Positions 1 to 5,811 of a stretch of 12,745 bases of DNA are shown here, piece after piece; the first letter of the stretch is position 1; every line of letters starts with the position of its first letter. The stretch is from Candidatus Nomurabacteria bacterium RIFCSPLOWO2_01_FULL_46_18. Its GTDB lineage: Bacteria > Patescibacteriota > Minisyncoccia > Phycocordibacterales > UBA9973. The stretch is from the NCBI GenBank assembly GCA_001786015.1, contig MFVH01000023.1:1303-14047 (forward strand), written 5' to 3'. The notes beneath the pieces were generated by a model. That model did no database searches. It saw only the letters and a program-made list of their open reading frames with translations, and had not been told where the DNA came from. The position numbers were made by a program, and so were the translations under genes.

Positions 1-491
1 TTTGGAATTTGGTCCTTGTACCAGGCACCTCTGAGTGGATTATCGAGGTTTGTTGCCACTTTCCAGTAGAGCGTCAGGACGAACGCCACCGAGAAGTTTG
101 CTGCGATGCCGGCAAATGGCTTCTCGAAATGAACCAGGAGCGTCAGCACCTGAATCACTACCGACATCGAACCGAGTAGGAGATGAATGGCGATAGGAAT
201 ACGGTCGTCCCGGCAACGAAGGAAAGTGTCCTTGTCCTTGTCACGCAAGCAGCGCCTGACCACCTTGTACTCCTCCCACACCTTATTGAGGATGTGTCCC
301 GCAACTATGGCGTGGAACATGGCGATGATAGGAATAACCGTATCAGTGAACGCCGATTCGTCGGTCTCTTGAAAGTGCCAGTCGAACGTGAAGAACACGT
401 GGTACCACATCAGACTAATCATAGAACCAACGACAGCTGGTCCCATGAGCAGCCCAAGATGGGTACGCAAGCCATTAGCCATCCTACCCAT
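1..491 (-). CDS. Four-helix membrane protein, function unknown (3' end beyond window)
   Basis: An open frame on the minus strand starts at ATG 491-489 and runs without a stop to the window edge (163 complete codons). A GGAGG site (501-497) lies 5 nt upstream; a second in-frame ATG is at 482-480. Four hydrophobic segments are visible at about residues 11-33, 47-68, 98-117 and 124-143. Between the second and third lies a charged stretch beginning VWEEYKVVRRCLRDKDKD, and the visible end reads NLDNPLRGAWYKDQ. Four helices, a charged WEEY helix and a late LDNP-x-RG motif recall the bestrophin-like DUF4239 family, but this is only a resemblance. The gene has its own promoter and, unlike most genes here, a clear ribosome binding site. 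The plus-strand frame at 183-593 is its shadow. I am confident it is a real membrane protein gene and not of its function. Confidence 0.75.
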   Translation of the reverse strand, partial: MGRMANGLRTHLGLLMGPAVVGSMISLMWYHVFFTFDWHFQETDESAFTDTVIPIIAMFHAIVAGHILNKVWEEYKVVRRCLRDKDKDTFLRCRDDRIPIAIHLLLGSMSVVIQVLTLLVHFEKPFAGIAANFSVAFVLTLYWKVATNLDNPLRGAWYKDQIP

Positions 492-521
492 TTGGGCCTC
501 CGTGGTTGGGGTTCTGGAAAT

Positions 522-550
522 AAATTACAATATTATATAAAAAATGTCAA
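522..550 (-). promoter_or_regulatory. Promoter for the minus-strand membrane protein gene
   Basis: On the minus strand an exact -35 hexamer TTGACA (550-545) is followed after 17 nt by TAATTT (527-522), a weak -10. The region between is almost pure A/T. The predicted leader to ATG 491 is about 25 nt and includes the GGAGG site. The -35 is convincing and the exact -10 register is less so. Confidence 0.55.
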
Positions 551-561
551 CTTGAGTAAGT

Positions 562-584
562 TGAGCAAGGGGAGTCCTTGCTCA
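562..584. repeat. Perfect 9-bp inverted repeat, 5-nt loop
   Basis: TGAGCAAGG (562-570) and CCTTGCTCA (576-584) are exact reverse complements around GGAGT. It lies just upstream of the TTGACA of the minus-strand gene and upstream of tRNA-Gln. On the plus strand a run of T starts at 601, 16 nt beyond the stem, too far for a standard terminator. It could be an operator between the divergent units. Confidence 0.5.
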
Positions 585-589
585 GTTAT

Positions 590-618
590 TTGATTAAAAC
601 TTTTTTTTGTATTATTGT
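590..618 (+). promoter_or_regulatory. Possible tRNA-Gln promoter
   Basis: TTGATT (590-595) and TATTGT (613-618) are separated by 17 nt, placing transcription start close to the tRNA 5' end at 628. TATTAT (610-615) is a better -10 by sequence but would leave only a 14-nt spacer. Both matches are partial. Confidence 0.35.
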
Positions 619-627
619 TATTTGGAT

Positions 628-698
628 TGCGGGTTCGTCTAATGGTAGGACACATCCCTCTGGAGGATGGTATTGGGGTTCGAGTCCCTGACCCGCAG
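628..698 (+). tRNA. tRNA-Gln (anticodon CTG)
   Basis: A full cloverleaf can be folded by hand. The acceptor stem TGCGGGT/ACCCGCA has 7 pairs. The D arm is GTC/GAC around TAATGGTAG. The anticodon stem CATCC/GGATG holds the loop CTCTGGA, giving anticodon CTG with G37. The variable loop is GTAT and the T arm has loop TTCGAGT. The U1-A72 pair and discriminator G73 (position 698) match known glutamine tRNA identity features in bacteria. The next bases are CAT, so CCA is not encoded and must be added after transcription. Confidence 0.95.
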
Positions 699-729
699 CA
701 TCGTTTTGAGAAGACTTTTAATCAATATT

Positions 730-738
730 TGCTATACT
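730..738 (+). promoter_or_regulatory. Extended -10 promoter, leaderless
   Basis: TG-C-TATACT forms an extended -10 element. It ends 7 nt before the GTG start at 746, so the expected transcription start falls on or next to the first base of the start codon. No good -35 and no Shine-Dalgarno site are visible. Confidence 0.55.
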
Positions 739-745
739 TTGCATA

Positions 746-1855
746 GTGAAAGAGCGAATAAAAAAGACAATAAAAAGCAACCACTTTTTATTGGCAATAG
801 CTTTGCTATTTTTTGCTTCGATTTTGTTTTTTGCCGTGCCGGAATTTTTTAGCTCCGGCTTTTCTTATGAAAACGGTGTTCCTCAAAAAGAGGAGCCGAA
901 AAAGAAAACCATAGTTTATTCCCCTTACGACAAGTTGATTTATGACGCGAAATTATTGGAACTTGCGAATAATCCTCCCCCTACTCCGCCTCCGGCTACG
1001 CAGGACACAGCGCCCCAAACTCCATCCAAACCCAATCTCTGGCCGGTCAAGACCGCCTACCCAAATGCCGGAGCGATTCTGCCCTTTAAGCGCGTGGTCG
1101 CTTATTACGGCAATTTATACTCGAAGAAAATGGGGGCGCTTGGAGAATATCCAGAAGACGAGATGCTCTCCCGGCTTATGAGCGAAGTGACGAAGTGGAG
1201 CACGGCTGATCCGAAAACGCCGGCTCTTCCCGCTCTTCACTACATCGCCGTCGTCGCGCAAGCTTCTCCGGGCGAGAGGGGATTGTATCGCTCGCGCATG
1301 CCCGGGAGCGAGATCGAAAAGGTGCTCAAGATGGCGGAGAAAATAAACGGGATCGTATTCTTGGATGTGCAGGTGGGTTTGAGTAATCTCCAGGCGGAAC
1401 TGCCGGCCCTGGAGAAATATCTTTCACTCCCGCAAGTGCACTTGGGAATTGATCCGGAGTTTTCGATCAAGACGGATAGCCGGCCGGGGAAAATAATCGG
1501 CACGTTTGATGCGGTGGACATTAATTATGCGACGAATTATCTTGCCAAACTTGTCAAAGAAAATAATCTACCGCCGAAGATTTTTGTGATTCACCGGTTT
1601 ACGCAAAAAATGGTTACGAATTATAAATTAATAAAGCAGTTACCGGAGGTGCAAATCGTGATGGATATGGACGGCTGGGGCCCGAAAGCGAAAAAAATCG
1701 GCACTTATAAAAGTTTTATCTATCCCGAACCGGTGCAGTTTACCGGCTTTAAACTTTTTTATAAGAATGATACACTCGAGTTAGGGACGGTTTTGTTTAG
1801 CCCGGAGGAGCTTTTGAAACTCCGCCCCATCCCGATTTATATTCAATATCAATAA
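746..1855 (+). CDS. Membrane-anchored extracytoplasmic protein, possible TIM-barrel-like enzyme
   Basis: A 369-residue protein starting with GTG. The N-terminus has basic residues (1-12), then a hydrophobic anchor at about 14-31. A proline-rich linker follows (77-96, several Pro runs), then a globular domain from about 100. The domain alternates hydrophobic strands with charged ends: FLDVQVG (205-211, D207), LGIDPEF (233-239, D236, E238), VIHRF (281-285, H283) and VMDMDGWG (305-312, D307, D309). Acidic residues and a His at strand ends suggest a barrel-type hydrolase, but I cannot name a reaction. It contains no cysteine. The next gene starts 1 nt after the stop, so it heads the envelope cluster. 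The GTG start is chosen because the -10 element places transcription there. Gene confidence is high, function low. Confidence 0.85.
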   Translation: MKERIKKTIKSNHFLLAIALLFFASILFFAVPEFFSSGFSYENGVPQKEEPKKKTIVYSPYDKLIYDAKLLELANNPPPTPPPATQDTAPQTPSKPNLWPVKTAYPNAGAILPFKRVVAYYGNLYSKKMGALGEYPEDEMLSRLMSEVTKWSTADPKTPALPALHYIAVVAQASPGERGLYRSRMPGSEIEKVLKMAEKINGIVFLDVQVGLSNLQAELPALEKYLSLPQVHLGIDPEFSIKTDSRPGKIIGTFDAVDINYATNYLAKLVKENNLPPKIFVIHRFTQKMVTNYKLIKQLPEVQIVMDMDGWGPKAKKIGTYKSFIYPEPVQFTGFKLFYKNDTLELGTVLFSPEELLKLRPIPIYIQYQ

Positions 1856-1856
1856 T

Positions 1857-2243
1857 ATGGGCAGAAACGCAAAAGAAAAATTTTCGTTAATCGCGCGCCT
1901 GAAAAGCGTAAATCATGCCTGGAGAGGACTCGGGATTTTGATAAAAACGACCCACAATTTATGGGGACATCTCTTTTTCGCGGCCCTTGCCATCTACCTC
2001 GGCATTATTTTGGATATTTCCGCGAACGAGTGGCTCTTTATAATTCTCGCTATCGGACTTGTCATCATTACCGAAGCGCTCAACAGCGCTTTTGAAATCG
2101 ACATAGACTTAACCTCTCCGGAGGAACATCCCTACGCCCGCGACACTAAGGATATTTCCTCCGCGGCCGTTTTCATTTCCGTCTGGATGGCGATGGTGAT
2201 AGGTATCATTATTTTTGTTCCAAAAATTTTCAATTTCTGGTAG
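1857..2243 (+). CDS. dgkA: Diacylglycerol kinase / undecaprenol kinase (DgkA family)
   Basis: A 128-residue integral membrane kinase of the small DgkA family, which phosphorylates diacylglycerol or, in Gram-positive-type members, undecaprenol, feeding lipid carrier for wall synthesis. Three hydrophobic segments are seen at about 37-52, 58-74 and 100-121. The signature is intact: EALNSAFE (73-80) supplies the family's catalytic and metal-binding glutamates E73 and E80, followed by IDID and then H91 and KD (98-99) before the third helix. The sequence ANEWLFIILAIGLVI resembles the undecaprenol-kinase branch more than the E. coli enzyme. It starts 1 nt after the preceding stop with no Shine-Dalgarno site, so it is probably translated by coupling. 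Length is normal for the family. Lipid specificity cannot be read from sequence. Confidence 0.92.
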   Translation: MGRNAKEKFSLIARLKSVNHAWRGLGILIKTTHNLWGHLFFAALAIYLGIILDISANEWLFIILAIGLVIITEALNSAFEIDIDLTSPEEHPYARDTKDISSAAVFISVWMAMVIGIIIFVPKIFNFW

Positions 2244-2246
2244 AAT
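2238..2246 (+). promoter_or_regulatory. Extended -10 promoter, leaderless
   Basis: TG-G-TAGAAT at 2238-2246 overlaps the end of the upstream kinase gene and ends 6 nt before ATG 2253. Transcription would begin at the start codon. This gives the thiol-redox genes a possible promoter of their own inside the cluster. Confidence 0.45.
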
Positions 2247-2252
2247 GAACAC

Positions 2253-2639
2253 ATGGACAACAAAGTAAAAATTTTCGCGATTGCCGTTACCGTTTTAATT
2301 TTGGGAGTGATCGGCCTTGCCCTGGTGGACCCTGGTGGCGCTCCCGCCGAAGACGGGAAATATGATGTCTTTGCTCAATGTCTCAAAGACCAGGGCGCTA
2401 TTTTTTACGGAGCTTTTTGGTGTCCGAACTGCAAAGACCAGAAAAAGCTGTTCGGCGCTTCGGAAAAGTTATTGGCTTATGTTGAATGTTCCACTCCAGA
2501 TGGCAGGGCTCAAACTCCCTTTTGCGCTGAAAAAGAAATTAAAGGTTATCCGACCTGGGAATTTGCCGACGGTTCGCGCCTCTCTGGGGTAACTCCGCTT
2601 CAGGGGTTAGCAGAGAAAACCGCATGCCCACTACCATAA
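2253..2639 (+). CDS. Membrane-anchored thioredoxin-like protein, VKOR-type Trx domain
   Basis: A 128-residue protein with an N-terminal membrane anchor (about 7-25) and a short thioredoxin-fold domain facing outside. The active site is FWCPNC with C57 and C60. Further cysteines are C43, C79, C91 and C125. The pattern FAQC...FYGAFWCPNC...YVEC...IKGYPTWEF...CPLP closely follows the thioredoxin domain naturally fused to vitamin K epoxide reductase (VKOR) homologs in bacteria. Here it stands alone. The GYPTW segment provides the cis-proline loop. It should exchange disulfides with secreted proteins. The dsbB-like gene downstream overlaps its 3' end by 16 nt, which suggests a DsbA/DsbB-like pair. 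The start is supported by the leaderless promoter and absence of a Shine-Dalgarno site. Confidence 0.9.
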   Translation: MDNKVKIFAIAVTVLILGVIGLALVDPGGAPAEDGKYDVFAQCLKDQGAIFYGAFWCPNCKDQKKLFGASEKLLAYVECSTPDGRAQTPFCAEKEIKGYPTWEFADGSRLSGVTPLQGLAEKTACPLP

Positions 2640-3169
2640 ATTATTTTAATATTTTCCTTGGCTCCGGAGCGATCATTTTTCAGATTTTATCCGTTATTGC
2701 CCTCTTTCTTTTATTTATTGGGAAACAAAGAAACTCTTATCTGGATTTTATCGACGCGCATTATTTAAAAATTGGTTTTATCATTTCACTTTTCGCATCT
2801 TTGTCTTCCCTGATCTATTCGGAAGTGATTGGATTTCTGCCGTGTTATCTGTGCTGGTATCAAAGAGTTTTCCTTTTCCCGCTTCCTTTCATTTTTGGCG
2901 TCGCCATTTGGCACAAAGAGCGCAAAATTGTAAAATATGTCTTGCCGCTTCTCTCCGTTGGATTCATAATTTCGGTTTATCAAAATCTAATTTACTATTT
3001 CAAGCCGGACGCGTCGAGCTTGCCCTGCGACGCCTCGGGCATATCTTGCTATCAGCAGTTGGTTTCCGTTTTCGGCGGGTATATCTCGATTCCGATGCTT
3101 TCCCTAACCACCTATCTTGCGCTCCTGACCATTGTTTTAGTTGCCCATTTTTACAAGAAAGAAGACTAG
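2624..3169 (+). CDS. DsbB/BdbC-like disulfide bond formation protein
   Basis: A 181-residue membrane protein with four to five hydrophobic segments (about 10-32, 48-70, 82-96, 104-125, 153-175). It carries the two cysteine pairs of the DsbB family: PCYLCWYQR (C74, C77) after the second segment, and C135/C142 in the external loop before the last segment. The CxxC followed by W-Y-Q-R is characteristic. DsbB proteins re-oxidise the extracytoplasmic thiol oxidase and pass electrons to quinone. The obvious partner is the thioredoxin-like protein just upstream, whose gene it overlaps by 16 nt. No strong ribosome binding site is present, so translation is probably coupled. Length fits the BdbC/DsbB family. 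Confidence 0.93.
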   Translation: MPTTINYFNIFLGSGAIIFQILSVIALFLLFIGKQRNSYLDFIDAHYLKIGFIISLFASLSSLIYSEVIGFLPCYLCWYQRVFLFPLPFIFGVAIWHKERKIVKYVLPLLSVGFIISVYQNLIYYFKPDASSLPCDASGISCYQQLVSVFGGYISIPMLSLTTYLALLTIVLVAHFYKKED

Positions 3170-3170
3170 A

Positions 3171-3761
3171 ATGATCGGGAGAAAAATTCTCGAGAAACTG
3201 AACACACCGTCAAAGATCCAGGATTTTTTAAATGGCTTGAGCTTTAATTTTGAAAAGAAAGGAGAAACCTTAAAATCCCCAGCTCGGGTTCTGCGAGAGA
3301 AAGATGCGCATTGCCTAGAGGGCGCGATACTCGGAGCTCATATTCTATCGCTTCACGGATTTCCGCCGCTTATTTTACATCTAGAGAGCACAAGAGAAGA
3401 TTATGATCACGTAATTGCGCCTTTTAAAATAAACGGCCGCTGGGGCGCGCTCTCCAAAACCAATCACGCGGTGCTGCGCTACCGCGAGCCGGTTTATAAA
3501 AACATTCGCGAATTGGTCATGTCATATTTTCATGAATATTTCTTAGATAACGGGAAGAAAACTTTGCGCAAATATTCCCGCCCGCTTAATTTAAATATTT
3601 TCGGGAAAAATTGGATGCGGGAACGGGAAAACCTTTGGAAAATAGATAAAAAACTCGATATAATCAAACACTATGAAATCGCTCCGAAAAATATTATTAA
3701 AAAATTACGCCCCGCCGATGCGATTGAGCGAAAGGCGGGGAGGATTGTGGAATATAAATAG
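3171..3761 (+). CDS. Transglutaminase-like cysteine protein, function unknown
   Basis: I take ATG 3171, one nt after the dsbB stop, rather than the earlier in-frame ATG at 3141, which would overlap dsbB by 29 nt. The product has 196 residues, no signal peptide and no membrane segment. The central part looks like a transglutaminase/protease-like core: C48 in the helix start AHCLEGAILGAH, then H80 in DYDHVIAPF, then the strand NGRWGALSKTNH. In transglutaminase-like folds the catalytic Asp usually follows this W-containing strand; here the position reads Ser (ALSKTN), so the third residue is displaced or missing. The last 60 residues are basic and rich in aromatic residues. The substrate is unknown. 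It sits between dsbB and msrA with 1-nt gaps on both sides. Confidence 0.75.
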   Translation: MIGRKILEKLNTPSKIQDFLNGLSFNFEKKGETLKSPARVLREKDAHCLEGAILGAHILSLHGFPPLILHLESTREDYDHVIAPFKINGRWGALSKTNHAVLRYREPVYKNIRELVMSYFHEYFLDNGKKTLRKYSRPLNLNIFGKNWMRERENLWKIDKKLDIIKHYEIAPKNIIKKLRPADAIERKAGRIVEYK

Positions 3762-3762
3762 T

Positions 3763-4263
3763 ATGATTAAAAAGGCCAATAAAAAAATTGTGCTTGCCGG
3801 AGGTTGTTTTTGGGGATTGGAAGACCTAATCCGGAAACAAAAAGGGGTGGTGAATACCACAGTGGGGTACACTGGCGGGAAAGTGGAGAATCCGACTTAT
3901 GAAAATCACGAAGGTCATGTGGAGGCGGTGGAGATTGAGTATGACGATACTCTCACTTCTTTTAAATCACTCCTAGATTTTTTCTTCCAAATTCATAATC
4001 CGACAACCCTGAACCAGCAAGGCAATGACCGTGGCACTTCTTATCGTTCCGCAATTTTTTATGCGGATGATGAGGAAAAGAAAGAAGCTGAAAATTTTAT
4101 CGATATCGTGAATCGTTCCAAGCGTTGGAAAGATCCGGTGGTGACAACCCTCGAGCCACTAAAGAAATTTTATCCAGCAGAGGATTACCATCAGGATTAC
4201 CTGGTAAAGAACCCTGGCGGCTATACTTGCCATGCCATTTACTTTGATAGTTATTTAAAATAG
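3763..4263 (+). CDS. msrA: Peptide-methionine (S)-S-oxide reductase MsrA
   Basis: A 166-residue MsrA that reduces methionine-S-sulfoxide in proteins. The catalytic motif GGCFWG has C15. Other family blocks follow: VGYTGG, a PTYENHEGHVEAVEI block, FFQIHNPTTLNQQGND, RGTSYRSAIFY, and PAEDYHQDYL near the end. C156 (GGYTCH) is the only other cysteine. I chose ATG 3763 over the in-frame ATG at 3673 because it gives a normal MsrA N-terminus and avoids 89 nt of overlap with the upstream gene. No leader peptide is seen, so it is probably cytoplasmic. Electrons would come from thioredoxin. The placement with disulfide-forming genes suggests a shared oxidative-damage role. Confidence 0.95.
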   Translation: MIKKANKKIVLAGGCFWGLEDLIRKQKGVVNTTVGYTGGKVENPTYENHEGHVEAVEIEYDDTLTSFKSLLDFFFQIHNPTTLNQQGNDRGTSYRSAIFYADDEEKKEAENFIDIVNRSKRWKDPVVTTLEPLKKFYPAEDYHQDYLVKNPGGYTCHAIYFDSYLK

Positions 4264-4265
4264 TG

Positions 4266-4271
4266 TATAAT
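4266..4271 (+). promoter_or_regulatory. Consensus -10 element, leaderless
   Basis: An exact TATAAT lies 8 nt before ATG 4280, just after the msrA stop (4261-4263). Transcription would start within a base or two of the start codon. No clear -35 is visible. Confidence 0.45.
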
Positions 4272-4279
4272 TTAATATT

Positions 4280-4666
4280 ATGATTTATTTATTTTTGTTG
4301 GGGAGAGTATTGCTGGGGGGTTATTTTATAATGAGTGGTTATAACCATTTTAAGAACCTTCAAAGCTATAGCGGCTACGCGCAGTCTAAGGGTGTACCGA
4401 TGCCTAAGCTCGCCGTGTTGGTGACCGGGGCGATGCTTGCCCTAGGCGGGCTGGGAGTGCTCTTGGGGGTTTGGATAAACCTGGCAATATTATTACTTGC
4501 GTTATTCTTGATTTTCGTTACTCCCAAGATGCATGCTTATTGGACGATAACGGATCCGATGATGCAGATGGGCGAGCGGGTTAATTTCTACAAAAACCTC
4601 GCCCTCCTCGGCGCCGTCCTGATGCTTCTCTTCATCCCCACCCCCTGGTTCATGAGTTTGTTCTAG
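4280..4666 (+). CDS. DoxX-family membrane protein
   Basis: A 128-residue protein with four hydrophobic segments (about 3-20, 44-64, 66-83, 104-123). The N-terminal LGRVLLGGYFIMSGYNHF and following SKGVPMPKLAV are typical of the DoxX/DoxD-like family: a short first helix, a G-x-N/H-H turn, then a PMP/P-x-P motif before the second helix. DoxX proteins are linked to thiosulfate/quinone oxidoreduction and to membrane oxidoreductase complexes in other bacteria, but many have no proven activity. It has no cysteine. It ends the redox cluster; no terminator is visible before the promoter at 4701. Family assignment is strong, exact role unknown. Confidence 0.88.
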   Translation: MIYLFLLGRVLLGGYFIMSGYNHFKNLQSYSGYAQSKGVPMPKLAVLVTGAMLALGGLGVLLGVWINLAILLLALFLIFVTPKMHAYWTITDPMMQMGERVNFYKNLALLGAVLMLLFIPTPWFMSLF

Positions 4667-4700
4667 TTTGATATTGAAAGCTCATGGCGCATTAGGGAAT

Positions 4701-4729
4701 TTGACAGAGATATTTTACTATGCTATTAT
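4701..4729 (+). promoter_or_regulatory. Near-consensus extended -10 promoter
   Basis: Exact TTGACA (4701-4706), a 17-nt spacer, and TATTAT (4724-4729) preceded by TG-C, giving a full -35 plus extended -10. It is the best promoter match I see in the window. The predicted start is near 4736, giving a leader of about 42 nt with a purine-rich ribosome binding site (AAAGGTAGGG, 4764-4773) before GTG 4778. Confidence 0.75.
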
Positions 4730-4777
4730 TAGCGAGAGCTTTTGCACAACTCACAATTCTAAGAAAGGTAGGGAACC

Positions 4778-5083
4778 GTGACCATCGTCATTGTTCAGAA
4801 GTGGGAGGAGTCAGAGAGTGGCTGGGGTACTCGTCCCGACGGCTACTCACTTCATCTCACTGAGGCCGACCGCCAGGCCTTCGTTGCCGAGTACTGGGAG
4901 CGTCAGAAGGCATTATCGCCGGAAGTACCTGACGAGTACTCTCGTACTGACGGCACACCCTACGAGGTGGCGGTCGACACGGCAACGTTCGAGCTGGTTA
5001 AGGCCAGCAACAATGGTATCCGCCGATTCGGTACTCCGTCAGGATCTGGTGGAACTGATGGCTGGAGGCCGATCAAAACGTAA
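4778..5083 (+). CDS. Small protein of unknown function (101 residues)
   Basis: GTG start with the ribosome binding site AAAGGTAGGG ending 4 nt upstream. I do not recognise the family. The product is soluble, without signal peptide, membrane segment or cysteine. The N-terminus is a short strand (TIVIVQKW); a predicted helix follows (LTEADRQAFVAEYWERQKA), then VPDEYSRTDGTPYEV, and near the end a helix with LVKASNNGIRRFG. It is acidic in the middle and basic at the C-terminus. Its strong promoter, ribosome binding site and own terminator suggest high, independent expression. Codon choice looks richer in GTC, ACC and CGC than in the flanking genes, resembling the gene at 1-491. Reality as a gene is well supported by the signals around it. 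Confidence 0.78.
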   Translation: MTIVIVQKWEESESGWGTRPDGYSLHLTEADRQAFVAEYWERQKALSPEVPDEYSRTDGTPYEVAVDTATFELVKASNNGIRRFGTPSGSGGTDGWRPIKT

Positions 5084-5093
5084 ACGCATTTCC

Positions 5094-5129
5094 GGGTTGG
5101 GTGAGGAGATAATGAACCTCACCCAACCC
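5094..5129 (+). other. 13-bp perfect hairpin after the 101-residue gene
   Basis: GGGTTGGGTGAGG (5094-5106) pairs exactly with CCTCACCCAACCC (5117-5129) around a 10-nt A-rich loop. It starts 10 nt after the stop codon and has no T-run. It may shield the mRNA 3' end or act in RNA processing upstream of the true terminator. Confidence 0.7.
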
Positions 5130-5135
5130 CAAGCG

Positions 5136-5184
5136 AAGGTCGGTAGGACTTCGAGAGAAGAAGTAGTGCTGGCCTTTTTTCTTT
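5136..5184 (+). terminator. Rho-independent terminator
   Basis: AAGGTCGGTA (5136-5145) pairs with TGCTGGCCTT (5167-5176) over ten positions, three of them G-U. An inner CTTC/GAAG stem sits inside the loop. The stem runs into TTTTTT (5175-5180) and a further CTTT. It terminates the 101-residue gene. Confidence 0.65.
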
Positions 5185-5196
5185 GCATGTTACCAG

Positions 5197-5230
5197 TCTT
5201 ACTACACTAACGGCCGTCAGTGTGGTAAGA
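5197..5230. promoter_or_regulatory. 34-bp palindrome over the promoter of the Cas2-like gene (copy 1)
   Basis: A near-perfect dyad centred between 5213 and 5214. The core is ACGGCCGT (5210-5217) and the outer arms are CTTACT (5198-5203) and GGTAAG (5224-5229). Only 5209/5218 and 5203/5224 fail to pair, the latter as T-G. It overlaps the extended -10 TG-G-TAAGAT (5223-5231), so a bound dimer would block transcription. A related copy follows the gene at 5814-5845. Confidence 0.7.
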
Positions 5231-5231
5231 T
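5223..5231 (+). promoter_or_regulatory. Extended -10 promoter, leaderless
   Basis: TG-G-TAAGAT ends 6 nt before ATG 5238, so transcription should start at the start codon. It is embedded in the right arm of the palindrome, and no Shine-Dalgarno site is present. Confidence 0.5.
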
Positions 5232-5237
5232 AGCTGT

Positions 5238-5810
5238 ATGCGGGGACAAATACTCTTGAAGGCCCTGGAGATACTCAAAGATTGCGCGTTGAATCAGGCT
5301 GATTTCTTTGAAGCTGTTTTAGCGAGTGGCTATGGAGCTGGTATGGGGAAAATTGATTATGAATATGCGAAAAGGCAACATGCGAGAGAGAATAGGTTTT
5401 GGCGTGAACGTGAATTGGAAGAGCGGAGAAAAAGATTGCGCAATTTTTTATACCAAATGAAGCATGACGGCTTGATTGAAGAAACGAAAAATGGGAAGGT
5501 TGATATTTCTGAAAAAGGGAAGCAAAAAATAAATCAGCTGAAAAATAAACTACCCGACCGTCATTACAAAAAAGAAAGCACCGAGAAAATAATCATTATT
5601 AGTTTCGATATACCGGAAAAATTACGCGGAAAAAGAGATTGGTTTCGAGAGGTTATTAGAAATCTCGGGTTTAAAATGACTCATCAGAGTGTCTGGATAG
5701 GGAAAAGGAAAATTCCAAAAGTATTAATTGATGATCTAGAGGATTTAAAAATATTGGAATATGTTGAAATTTTTGAAGTGACTAAAAGCGGGACTCTGCG
5801 GAAACTGTGA
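5238..5810 (+). CDS. PaaX-type winged-helix protein with Cas2-like C-terminal domain
   Basis: A 190-residue protein. The N-terminal part (about 1-100) is helical and basic, with a winged-helix-like segment: helices around 58-79 (LRNFLYQMKHDGLIEE), then a GKVDISEKG wing. The C-terminal part (about 116-190) looks like the ferredoxin fold of Cas2: strand KIIIISFDIPE with D124 where Cas2 has its metal-binding Asp, helix GKRDWFREVIRNLGF, then HQSVWIG matching the Cas2 QxSVF/W block, and a final strand EYVEIFEV. PaaX-family regulators share this layout of winged helix plus Cas2-like domain. No cas1, other cas gene or CRISPR array is in the window, so a regulator is more likely than an adaptation nuclease. 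Palindromes abut both ends of the gene. Confidence 0.82.
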   Translation: MRGQILLKALEILKDCALNQADFFEAVLASGYGAGMGKIDYEYAKRQHARENRFWRERELEERRKRLRNFLYQMKHDGLIEETKNGKVDISEKGKQKINQLKNKLPDRHYKKESTEKIIIISFDIPEKLRGKRDWFREVIRNLGFKMTHQSVWIGKRKIPKVLIDDLEDLKILEYVEIFEVTKSGTLRKL

Positions 5811-5811
5811 A

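Noticed and set aside
183..593. Plus-strand frame of 136 residues
   Set aside because: Shadow of the minus-strand membrane gene, which has hydrophobic helices, a GGAGG site and a promoter; the plus-strand product has no recognisable features and crosses the inverted repeat.
796..866. Two small hairpins followed by T-runs (796-814 and 838-866)
   Set aside because: They resemble terminators but lie inside the coding sequence for a hydrophobic anchor, where T-rich codons make such patterns likely; attenuation is possible but unsupported.
3673..3762. 30-codon N-terminal extension of MsrA
   Set aside because: It overlaps the upstream gene and adds sequence foreign to the family; ATG 3763 gives a normal MsrA N-terminus.
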